Origin: a bacterium 1XD42-54
GTDB lineage: Bacteria; Bacillota; Clostridia; Lachnospirales; Lachnospiraceae
DNA: 64,000 bases
Reading direction: 5' to 3'
NCBI GenBank assembly: GCA_003612585.1
Contig: RAZH01000014.1
Coordinates: 21,803 to 85,802, forward strand
Made by a program: the position numbers and the translations under genes. Below are positions 25,948 to 33,577 of this stretch, piece after piece (position 1 is the stretch's first letter; each line of letters starts with the position of its first letter). The notes below the pieces were generated by a model that worked only from the letters and a program-made list of their open reading frames with translations, did not search any database and had not been told where the DNA came from.

Positions 25948-27255
25948 TTAGTATTCACTCATATCCAGAATTTCCAGCTTCGCTGTAATCATCTTATCAA
26001 TGAAAGCGATTATATCTTCTCTGTTGTTGTCATCATGCCAGTACACTGATACTGTAATGGAATTCCCTTTTCCGGAAAAGGTATGTCCGCAGTTTGCGGA
26101 AACCTGAAACTGATTAACTCCACCATTTAAACACAAACTGATAAAAGTATGCCTCAGATCATGCAGTCTCACCTGTGGGATTGCTTCCAATCCTGCTTTT
26201 TCACGAACCTTATTCATTCTATTCTGAAACTCCGAAAACTTTCTGCTAAGCTTTCCCGGATGTGGCAGATATCCATTCACCAAATTTACTTTTGTCATGT
26301 AAATGTAGTCCTCGGGAATAACCTCGCGTCTGAGATAGATCGCCTGCTGATCCTTGATGTAGCCAAGAAGAATTGCCAGAGAATCCGGAAGTGCCGCATA
26401 TCTCTGTTTACGCTCTTCTCTGGAATTACCATCGTCTTTCCCGCCCTTCGGTACTTTCTCCAGACTGCCTGTAGAAATCTGACATCTCTGATATTCCACA
26501 TCAATCAGTCTTTTTTCAAAATCAATGTTCTTCCATTTCACACCACATAATTCTCCCCGGCGCAGTCCACTGAGAAGCGGGAGACCTATCAATGCCAATA
26601 TAGAGTAATCTTTCTCATTGTTGATTGCATACTGAATCATATAATTGACCTGCTCCGCATTCAGTATTGTTGCTTCAAACTTTTTGATATCTCCGACCTC
26701 AGCATCCAGAACAACATTCTCTCGGATTCCATACTTTTTCTGATTCTTCTTCATATATTTCCAGAGATCATACAGATGTGTTCTGATTTTCTGAATGCTG
26801 TTATTACTAAGTGGCTGCGAAAATCCCGGTTGTGGGCTTCTGCACCACTTGAAGAATTCCTCGATATCCAATGTATCAATGCTTTTTACATCACGATTTC
26901 CGAAATAGGTCTGCATCCTTTTTGCCTGTGACTGTTTTTGCATCATATAGGAATCCGACCAGTTCTCCTTGTAATGTGCAGTATATTCTGCAAGGGCACG
27001 AATGAAGATCACTTTTTCAGCCACTTCTGTCACCTTTCTTTCCTTTTTCTCCTTGTTATTTTTTCCCAGAAGTGCTTTCGCCTCTTTTAATGTGGTTACG
27101 TGTTTGGTAGTTTTTGCCTGCTTCATTTCCATCAGCCCTGTTTTCTTATTCAAACGAAGCTGACGTCCCAGATCAATCGTCACGATGTACATGTTATCGC
27201 TGATTCTCTGCTTAATTCCCGGGTATCCGGTCTCCTTGTACAATTCTTTCTTCAT
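25948..27255 (-). CDS. tyrosine site-specific integrase 2
   Basis: This 435-aa integrase is paralogous to integrase 1. Blocks such as GRQLR-NKKTG-MEMKQ, IDVEYQRCQISTGS and EERKQRYAALPD are shared almost unchanged. The start at 27255 is chosen because GGAGG lies upstream and it aligns with the start of integrase 1; the frame is open to 27375. Catalytic motifs GLRRGELCG, HDLRHTFISLCLNGG, NCGHTFSG and VSVYWH are intact. It sits directly inside the right attachment site with its arm-type repeats, so it is the better candidate for the enzyme that inserted the island. Confidence 0.93.
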   Translation of the reverse strand: MKKELYKETGYPGIKQRISDNMYIVTIDLGRQLRLNKKTGLMEMKQAKTTKHVTTLKEAKALLGKNNKEKKERKVTEVAEKVIFIRALAEYTAHYKENWSDSYMMQKQSQAKRMQTYFGNRDVKSIDTLDIEEFFKWCRSPQPGFSQPLSNNSIQKIRTHLYDLWKYMKKNQKKYGIRENVVLDAEVGDIKKFEATILNAEQVNYMIQYAINNEKDYSILALIGLPLLSGLRRGELCGVKWKNIDFEKRLIDVEYQRCQISTGSLEKVPKGGKDDGNSREERKQRYAALPDSLAILLGYIKDQQAIYLRREVIPEDYIYMTKVNLVNGYLPHPGKLSRKFSEFQNRMNKVREKAGLEAIPQVRLHDLRHTFISLCLNGGVNQFQVSANCGHTFSGKGNSITVSVYWHDDNNREDIIAFIDKMITAKLEILDMSEY

Positions 27256-27304
27256 AAAGCTACTTTTCCTCCATCCTGACGCATTCGCGACATATTTTTC
27301 GATT

Positions 27305-27328
27305 TTGGTAGTTTTTTTGGTAGTTTTT
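27305..27328. repeat. tandem 12-bp arm-type repeats at right island end
   Basis: TTGGTAGTTTTT occurs twice head to tail, upstream of integrase 2 and about 75 bp inside the attachment site. The same motif recurs at the left end (3563-3574), and GTTTGGTAGTTTTTGC also lies inside the integrase 2 gene at 27102-27117. It is a probable integrase arm-binding site. Confidence 0.55.
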
Positions 27329-27401
27329 AAAGAAAAAAGCCACTCCTTAAAGGTTAAAGAATGGCTTAAATACAAGGAAAATTGGCTTTTTGATTTACGA
27401 A

Positions 27402-27419
27402 TTACACTTTAAACCGATA
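27402..27419. mobile_element. right attachment site of the dnd island (3' end of response-regulator gene)
   Basis: TTACACTTTAAACCGATA is both the last five codons plus stop of the response-regulator gene and the partner of the repeat at 3405-3422. The shared perfect core is TTAAACCGATA. The gene remains intact after insertion because the element supplies the 3' end. Confidence 0.65.
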
Positions 27420-28091
27420 TCCTACTCCCCAGATCGTCTCAATATACTGTGGCTTTGAAGAATGCTTCTCTATCTTTTCCCGGATTTTTTTGATATGCAC
27501 AGTAACGGTAGCGATGTCCCCGACTGACTCCATATCCCATATTTCTTTAAAAAGTTCCTCTTTTGTAAACACATGATTCGGATTCTGTGCAAGAAATGTG
27601 AGAAGATCAAACTCTTTTGTTGTAAAGTTTCTCTCTTCTCCCTCAATCCATACGCGGCGGGCTGTTTTGTCAATCTTTATTCCACGAATTTCCACCATAT
27701 CATTTTCCGGCAGATTACTGTTTACAAGCCTTTCATAACGTGCAAGGTGTGCTTTCACCCGGGCCACCAGCTCGCTTGGGCTAAATGGTTTTGTCATATA
27801 ATCGTCTGCGCCAAGACCAAGACCGCGTATTTTATCAATATCGTCCTTTTTTGCTGAAACCATCACAATGGGAACATTTTTCTTTTCCCTTATTTGGCGA
27901 CAGATTTCAAAACCATCGACTTCAGGCAACATCAAATCCAGAATAATCAGATCAAATTCCTCCTCCAAAGACCGTTTCAGGCCCGTATCACCAGAATTTT
28001 CCGTCTCCACCTCAAAACCGGAAAGCTCCAGATAATCCTTCTCTAGATCTGCAATCGCTATTTCATCTTCCACAATCAGTATTCTACTCAT
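27402..28091 (-). CDS. OmpR-family response regulator
   Basis: This 229-aa protein has a receiver domain with phospho-acceptor D52 (LIILDLMLPEVDG), acidic pocket VEDE, a conserved T/S and lysine (VSAKKDDID, TKPFSP), and a C-terminal winged helix ending in IETIWGVGYRFKV. It acts as a phosphorylation-dependent transcription factor. Its start overlaps the end of the upstream histidine kinase gene by 8 nt, so the kinase precedes the regulator. Its last codons form the integration site of the island. The target genes are unknown. Confidence 0.93.
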   Translation of the reverse strand: MSRILIVEDEIAIADLEKDYLELSGFEVETENSGDTGLKRSLEEEFDLIILDLMLPEVDGFEICRQIREKKNVPIVMVSAKKDDIDKIRGLGLGADDYMTKPFSPSELVARVKAHLARYERLVNSNLPENDMVEIRGIKIDKTARRVWIEGEERNFTTKEFDLLTFLAQNPNHVFTKEELFKEIWDMESVGDIATVTVHIKKIREKIEKHSSKPQYIETIWGVGYRFKV

Positions 28092-29574
28092 GAACAGGTA
28101 CCTCCTGATATTTTCTTATTTCAAAATGCATAACCGTTCCCTCTGATACTTTGCTGGTTGCCCAGATTCTTCCACCGTGATCTTCTATAATTTTTTTCAC
28201 AATCGAAAGGCCGATGCCGTTTCCTCCTTGCGCAGAATTTCTTGACAAATCCGTACGATAAAAACGATCAAAAATAGATGGTAATTCTTTGTTCGGAATT
28301 CCCTTTCCGTTATCCTCCAGTTCCACATGGATAAAATCCCCCATATCCATCACACGCAGCTGTACGTTCTTTTTCTCTTTCTCCATATATTTCACAGAAT
28401 TTCCGATAATATTATTTACGACACGCTTAAGCTGCTCCGCGTCTGCGATAATGAGCTCTCCTGGTTCCACTGTGTTGATGTAAGAAAAAGTAATATTCTT
28501 TTCCCTGAGTTCAAGCCCCACTTCTTCGGCACAGTCGTCAAAATACTCTGACACGTCAATTTTATTGAAATTATAGGGAATACGATTTGTATCAATCTTG
28601 GAATAAAAAGTCAGCTCATTGATCAGCCGGTCCATGTCATTTGCTTTAATATAAATAGTTCGGATATAGCGGTCCATCTTTTCTGGTGTGTCCGCCACTC
28701 CATCCATAATTCCTTCCACATAACCCTTCACTGCTGTAATTGGCGTTTTCAGATCGTGTGAAATATTGCTAATCAGCTCTTTGCTTTGCTGATCAAAAGC
28801 ACGCTTCTGCTCATCCACATCCTTTAATCTCTGCCTCATTTCATTAAAATCACGGCAAAGCTCACTGATCTCATCGTTGCCTTTTACCTCTATCTCAAAA
28901 TCAAAGTCCTCTCCCTTAATCCGGTTCATACCCTCGCTCAGCTTCTTCAAAGGAGTGTGGATTCCCGTATAAATCCACATAATCATAATTAAAACAGTGA
29001 CAATTAAAATAATTACGACAGAAATAATCAGATCACGCATCAGTTTCTTTGTCTGTGACGCAATCTTGCTGGATGAGGAAACAATAAACAAACTGACCTC
29101 AGAACCATCCTCCATACTCACATCAAGCTGTTTGATAAATGCCTGAACTGCCTTTCCAATATAAGAACCACCGTCTGCCGCACTCGTAAAGCTACGAAAA
29201 GCAGGCAGCTCTTTCAGAAGAAGATCTAATTTTTCCGTACTTCCATTGTAAAAAATCTCTCCATCTTTTCTCACAAGTAGAAATGAAAGCTTATCCTGAA
29301 GAACGCTGTTAACCTGTTTCAAAAAACGTTCCTCAAGAAATCTCTCTGGATTCTGTCTTGCCTGCTCTTTCATCCCCTCAAATATTTCCTGCGTGGATCT
29401 TCCGATCATCTGCATAGAATCCGAAAGATTTTCGTATGAAACAGAAACACCGTAATTTCTCTCGATCAGATCCATCTGATATTTTGTAAACCCGAAAATC
29501 GTCACTCCAAATAAAAGAGTAGGCACAAGAATAATAATCAGAAAAGCAGTAATAAGCCTTGTCTTTAATCGCAT
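28084..29574 (-). CDS. sensor histidine kinase
   Basis: This 496-aa membrane kinase has TM1 at about 7-29, an extracytoplasmic sensor region (about 30-180), TM2 at about 183-203, HAMP to about 255, and the HisKA box ISNISHDLKTPITAVKGYVEG with H273. HATPase motifs VVNNIIGNSVKY, DNGKGIP, FDRFYR and GNGIGLSIVKK are intact. It phosphorylates the response regulator encoded directly downstream. The sensed signal cannot be read from the sequence. Confidence 0.93.
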   Translation of the reverse strand: MRLKTRLITAFLIIILVPTLLFGVTIFGFTKYQMDLIERNYGVSVSYENLSDSMQMIGRSTQEIFEGMKEQARQNPERFLEERFLKQVNSVLQDKLSFLLVRKDGEIFYNGSTEKLDLLLKELPAFRSFTSAADGGSYIGKAVQAFIKQLDVSMEDGSEVSLFIVSSSSKIASQTKKLMRDLIISVVIILIVTVLIMIMWIYTGIHTPLKKLSEGMNRIKGEDFDFEIEVKGNDEISELCRDFNEMRQRLKDVDEQKRAFDQQSKELISNISHDLKTPITAVKGYVEGIMDGVADTPEKMDRYIRTIYIKANDMDRLINELTFYSKIDTNRIPYNFNKIDVSEYFDDCAEEVGLELREKNITFSYINTVEPGELIIADAEQLKRVVNNIIGNSVKYMEKEKKNVQLRVMDMGDFIHVELEDNGKGIPNKELPSIFDRFYRTDLSRNSAQGGNGIGLSIVKKIIEDHGGRIWATSKVSEGTVMHFEIRKYQEVPVHE

Positions 29575-29723
29575 AAAATCACCTGTTTTAAACTTATTTT
29601 CCAGAAATACGGATATGAAACGTTTTCATTTCCTCATATTTTTTAAGTATAACACAATCCTTTTGTTATTTCACCTAAACAATATTGAAGGATTCTAAAC
29701 TTTCTCTAAAAACATAGAAAAAA

Positions 29724-29779
29724 ATCAGGGCTGTTGTCTAAATACAAGCTTTTAACAATGATTTAAAACAACCCTGATC
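29724..29779 (-). terminator. terminator of metK
   Basis: ATCAGGGTTGTTT pairs with GACAACAGCCCTGAT around a long loop, followed on the minus strand by a T run. It lies 27 bp beyond the metK stop. The mirror T run means it may also work for plus-strand transcripts. Confidence 0.75.
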
Positions 29780-29805
29780 TTTTTTCTATTCAGATTCTCA
29801 TTTTT

Positions 29806-30993
29806 TTAAAGATACTTCTTTAATATTTCTACCTTATCCAGCTTTTCCCATGGGAGATCCAGATCTGTTCTTCCGAAATGTCCATAAGCTGCTGTCTTCT
29901 TGTAAATCGGTCTGCGCAAATCCAACATTTTAATGATACCGGCCGGTCTCAGATCAAAATTCTCTCTTACAATTTCTGTAAGCTTTTCATCCGAAAGCTT
30001 TCCGGTTCCATCCGTGTCGACCATTATGGAAGTCGGTCTGGCAACTCCAATTGCATAAGACAACTGGATTTCACATTTATCAGCAAGTCCCGCTGCAACT
30101 ATATTTTTAGCCACATAACGCGCCGCGTATGCTGCGCTTCGGTCTACCTTAGTACAATCTTTTCCGGAAAAAGCGCCGCCGCCATGACGAGCATATCCTC
30201 CATACGTATCCACAATAATCTTCCGCCCAGTCAAACCGCTGTCTCCGTGCGGGCCTCCGATGACAAAACGTCCAGTCGGATTTACAAAAAACTTTGTTTC
30301 CCCATCAATCATATCTTTTGGAAGGATCACGTCAAACACATGCTTTTTAATATCCTCATGTATCTGTTCCTGTGTGACATCCGGGTCATGCTGTGTGGAA
30401 AGTACAACTGCATCAAGACGTGCGGGCTTTCCGTTTTTATCATACTCAACAGTCACCTGTGTTTTTCCATCCGGACGCAGATAGGAAAGTGTTCCATCCT
30501 TTCTCACCTTTGTGAGCTGCAATGCCAGCTTATGCGCAAGCGATATCGGGTATGGCATGTATTCTTCCGTCTCATTCGTCGCATAACCAAACATCATTCC
30601 CTGATCTCCGGCTCCGATCGCTTCAATCTCCTCGTCGCTCATAGCACTTTCTTTCGCTTCCAGCGCTTTATCCACACCCATAGCAATATCTGTAGACTGT
30701 TCATCAATCGCAGTAATCACTCCACAGGTCTCTGCATCAAACCCATATTTTCCTCTGGTATATCCGATCTCCCTTACGGTATCTCTCACAATTTTCTGGA
30801 TATCAACATAAGCCTTTGTGGTAATCTCACCCATCACAAGCACCAGTCCTGTTGTCGTCGCCGTCTCACAGGCAACACGGCTCATGGGATCCTGTGCCAG
30901 CAATGCATCCAGAATTGCATCAGAAATCTGGTCGCACATTTTATCCGGATGTCCTTCTGTCACGGATTCTGAGGTAAATAATAATTTATCCAT
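29806..30993 (-). CDS. metK: S-adenosylmethionine synthetase
   Basis: This 395-aa enzyme makes S-adenosylmethionine from methionine and ATP. It opens with [23 protein letters not shown], carries the signature [12 protein letters not shown], and has the phosphate-binding loop [15 protein letters not shown]. Length and motifs match MetK throughout. AAAGGAAAAAAC precedes the ATG. A SAM riboswitch with its own terminator lies upstream (31092-31235), so the gene is switched off when SAM is plentiful. Confidence 0.97.
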   Translation of the reverse strand: MDKLLFTSESVTEGHPDKMCDQISDAILDALLAQDPMSRVACETATTTGLVLVMGEITTKAYVDIQKIVRDTVREIGYTRGKYGFDAETCGVITAIDEQSTDIAMGVDKALEAKESAMSDEEIEAIGAGDQGMMFGYATNETEEYMPYPISLAHKLALQLTKVRKDGTLSYLRPDGKTQVTVEYDKNGKPARLDAVVLSTQHDPDVTQEQIHEDIKKHVFDVILPKDMIDGETKFFVNPTGRFVIGGPHGDSGLTGRKIIVDTYGGYARHGGGAFSGKDCTKVDRSAAYAARYVAKNIVAAGLADKCEIQLSYAIGVARPTSIMVDTDGTGKLSDEKLTEIVRENFDLRPAGIIKMLDLRRPIYKKTAAYGHFGRTDLDLPWEKLDKVEILKKYL

Positions 30994-31091
30994 TGTTTTT
31001 TCCTTTCTTTTTCTGGCTGCTTTTCTGTTATTTCCGGGATAAGTAAAACGATGTATGACTCATTTTTCATTCTAAAAAACTTTTATACATA

Positions 31092-31235
31092 CAAAAAATC
31101 CACCTGAAAGGCGGACTCAATTATATATCATCAAATCCCCTTATTGTTCGATTTTACTCGCTCAGGTTGGCACCTTCCTTTTCAGGGGTTGCCGTGGCTT
31201 CACAGATCCTTTGTATCTCCACCACTCTGAATAAG
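31092..31235 (-). promoter_or_regulatory. SAM-I riboswitch (S-box) of metK
   Basis: On the minus strand the aptamer runs from about 31235 to 31140. It contains AGAGTGGTGGAGATAC, GATCTGTGAAGCCACGGCAACC and GGAAGGTGCCAACCTGAG, the core S-box signature. Flanking CTTATT and AATAAG can form P1. An expression platform follows: TCCGCCTTTCAGGTGGA and a T run at about 31092-31113, a rho-independent terminator about 100 nt before metK. Confidence 0.88.
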
Positions 31236-31332
31236 AGAAAAGCATTATTCAACTGTTCGAAGTATAAGTTACAGCCATTTGCGGTTTTTGTCAAGCTTTG
31301 TTTTTTGGGGATTTGTTTATTTATAGAGGACA

Positions 31333-31405
31333 ACCAGAGAGAACCCATAAAAAACGGGGTTCCAACAAACAAGTCACCCCTTATTTTGCATGGGTTCTCT
31401 CTGGT
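31333..31405. repeat. 73-bp element with perfect 16-bp inverted repeats
   Basis: ACCAGAGAGAACCCAT at 31333-31348 and its exact complement at 31390-31405 enclose 41 bp. A second inner pair (GGGGT/ACCCC) lies inside. The element lies between the end of gatD and the metK leader, 42 bp downstream of the gatD stop. It may be a strong terminator-like structure for gatD or a small mobile repeat. Confidence 0.7.
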
Positions 31406-31446
31406 CTGATTTTGATAAAATAAATTAATAGATACTGTTCATATTA

Positions 31447-32166
31447 TTATTTTACAAAACGTTCCACGATGTATCGGTTTGCCTGGAGTTCCTGCTCGTC
31501 GTCGAGTGGGGAGAGATCGGATGTTCCGTATTTGCGTTCCAGCGCATTTTTGATCAGGTAATCGCAGATGTGAGGGTTTTTGGGTAACAGTGGGCCATGC
31601 AGATAGGTTCCGATTACGTTTTTGTAGAGAACTCCTTCTGCTTTTTCCGTTTCATTATTTCCGTATCCGAACAGAACCTTTCCCAGCGGTTTGTTATCTC
31701 CGATAAAGGTTCGTCCTCCGTGGTTTTCAAAACCGACAATCGGATAAGGGAACAGATCATTTTGTATTACAATATTTGATATAAGCCGGGGGGTTCCCTG
31801 TTCTGTGTATAAATCGACCAGGGAAAGACCTTCGATTCTTCCATCATCTGTATCATAATAGTGGCCGAGCAGCTGATATCCACCGCAGACTGCGATAACG
31901 ACGCCGTTATCCTCCACATACTCCTTAAAATCCTGACGAATTGTTTTTAACTTTTCACATACGAGCATCTGTTCCCGGTCTGAACCACCGCCAAGCAAGA
32001 CGATATCCAGATCCAAGAAGCTAATTGTATCCGTGATCTGAAATTCCTGCACTTCTGCATCAATCCCACGCCACTGCATTCGCTTTTTTAAGCATTGAAT
32101 ATTTCCCCGATCACCATATAAATTCAATAAATCCGGATATAAGTGTCCTATTCTTATTTTCATCAT
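31447..32166 (-). CDS. gatD: lipid II isoglutaminyl synthase, glutaminase subunit GatD
   Basis: This 239-aa class-I glutamine amidotransferase has catalytic C94 in IAVCGGYQLLG and H190 in GTYLHGP, equivalent to the known GatD pair. It releases ammonia from glutamine for MurT, which amidates the D-glutamate of lipid II stem peptides in the cytosol. The murT gene lies 49 bp upstream on the same strand, the usual pairing. The GHLYPDLLNLYGDRGNI opening is typical. Cobyric-acid synthase homology explains the related fold, but the MurT partner settles the assignment. Confidence 0.92.
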   Translation of the reverse strand: MMKIRIGHLYPDLLNLYGDRGNIQCLKKRMQWRGIDAEVQEFQITDTISFLDLDIVLLGGGSDREQMLVCEKLKTIRQDFKEYVEDNGVVIAVCGGYQLLGHYYDTDDGRIEGLSLVDLYTEQGTPRLISNIVIQNDLFPYPIVGFENHGGRTFIGDNKPLGKVLFGYGNNETEKAEGVLYKNVIGTYLHGPLLPKNPHICDYLIKNALERKYGTSDLSPLDDEQELQANRYIVERFVK

Positions 32167-32215
32167 CTAATCCTCATTCTCAGTGACGCTTCGCTGTCAT
32201 CTGTTTACTGAATCT

Positions 32216-33574
32216 TCAGTTTTTATTTGACCGATTCGTCTTTTTCCCTGCCATTTCCACTAAAATATTTCTGGTAGAAAACAGCGCTGTATAATTTACC
32301 AGAACGTATAAATTTTTACATCCGTCTTTAATTCTTGCTTCAATTGCAGTTTTGACATCACCAATCAATTCTGAGTAGATATCCACATATTTCATTCGAA
32401 GCAGCATGTCCTGACAACGAATTCCACTAACTGTTATGGAATGAATATGATCCTCTGCAAACCGGTCAAAATCAACATCCCAGAGCCAGGAAATATCGGT
32501 TCCATCCTGCGCATTGTCATTGATCACGATGACAATATCCTTTTCTTTTTCATCCTCCATGACTGCGGAGATATTCTGGTTAAATCCAGCCGGATTTTTG
32601 GCCAGATTCAAAATAACATGCGTTCCTTCAATCTCAAATTCTTCCATTCTGCCGTTTTGAGGATTAAATTCTGCAAGTACTTGATCAAAATGAGCAAGAC
32701 TCATTCCTGCCGTTCTTGCCGCACTGTATGCTGCAAGAATGTTATAAATATTATAAAATCCCTTATAATCAGCTGCGACGCGACGTCCTTCTACCTCAAA
32801 ACAAAGACCATTTTCCATACTGATTCCGGATGCTTCATAATCAATCACAGGTCTTGTAAAATCGCAATTTGGACAATCGTATTTTCCGATCTGGCTATAA
32901 TGATAAAAATCATATTCCAGCCTTGCTCCGCATTTCTTGCAGAAACGTCCCTCCCGGATCTCATGTTCACTTTGGGAATCAAATACCTTTTCCGTTATAC
33001 CGTATGTCTTATACGGATTTCCGCTTTCCATGGCAAGATAGGCGGACAGCGCATCATCTCCATTTACAATTACTGTCATATCCGGAGCCATCTGCATGGC
33101 TCTTTTTAGCATATCCATCGTTATATCAATTTCTCCATATCGGTCGAGCTGATCGCGGAAAAGATTGGTCAGAACCATATAATCCGGTTTGAAATGCGGG
33201 AAAATCCGAAGCGTTGAAGCTTCGTCAATCTCGATACATGCATAATCTGCATCCAGCTTTCCGTTATTTTTTGCCGCAAGCACAAAGGCGGCAGCCACAC
33301 CGGCCAACATATTGGACCCTGTGTGATTACATACCAGCTTTTTGCCCTCCGATTCTACGGCGGAACACAGCAGATTATTTGTAGTTGTCTTTCCGTTTGT
33401 TCCACATACGACAAAAATCTTTTCCCGCACCTGACCTGCCAGATCTTTTAAAATCTGCGGATCAGCCTTAAGTGCAACTTTTCCGGCAAACGTAACACCC
33501 TGTCTGCCGGAAATTCTGCATGCAGTACTCACGATTTTTGCCATCCAAATGGCAATTAACCTTCGTACTCTCAT
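32216..33574 (-). CDS. murT: lipid II isoglutaminyl synthase, MurT subunit
   Basis: This 452-aa Mur-ligase-like protein has the ATP loop VCGTNGKTTTNNLL at about 56-69. A zinc ribbon of C212, C215, C234 and C237 is inserted in the middle domain. The C-terminal DUF1727 region includes FEIEGTHVILNLAKNPAGFNQN and DISWLWDVDFD. With GatD it converts D-glutamate to D-isoglutamine in lipid II. The stop lies 3 bp before the end of the gyrA gene, so it follows gyrA closely on the same strand. Confidence 0.93.
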   Translation of the reverse strand: MRVRRLIAIWMAKIVSTACRISGRQGVTFAGKVALKADPQILKDLAGQVREKIFVVCGTNGKTTTNNLLCSAVESEGKKLVCNHTGSNMLAGVAAAFVLAAKNNGKLDADYACIEIDEASTLRIFPHFKPDYMVLTNLFRDQLDRYGEIDITMDMLKRAMQMAPDMTVIVNGDDALSAYLAMESGNPYKTYGITEKVFDSQSEHEIREGRFCKKCGARLEYDFYHYSQIGKYDCPNCDFTRPVIDYEASGISMENGLCFEVEGRRVAADYKGFYNIYNILAAYSAARTAGMSLAHFDQVLAEFNPQNGRMEEFEIEGTHVILNLAKNPAGFNQNISAVMEDEKEKDIVIVINDNAQDGTDISWLWDVDFDRFAEDHIHSITVSGIRCQDMLLRMKYVDIYSELIGDVKTAIEARIKDGCKNLYVLVNYTALFSTRNILVEMAGKKTNRSNKN

Positions 33575-33577
33575 TTT

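Noticed and set aside
3405..27419. Prophage interpretation of the island
   Set aside because: There are no structural, packaging or lysis genes; apart from integrases and MobC the content is defence-related.
29878..30972. 364-aa open frame antisense to metK
   Set aside because: It is a shadow of the metK reading frame with cysteine/histidine/isoleucine-rich low-quality sequence and no ribosome-binding site.
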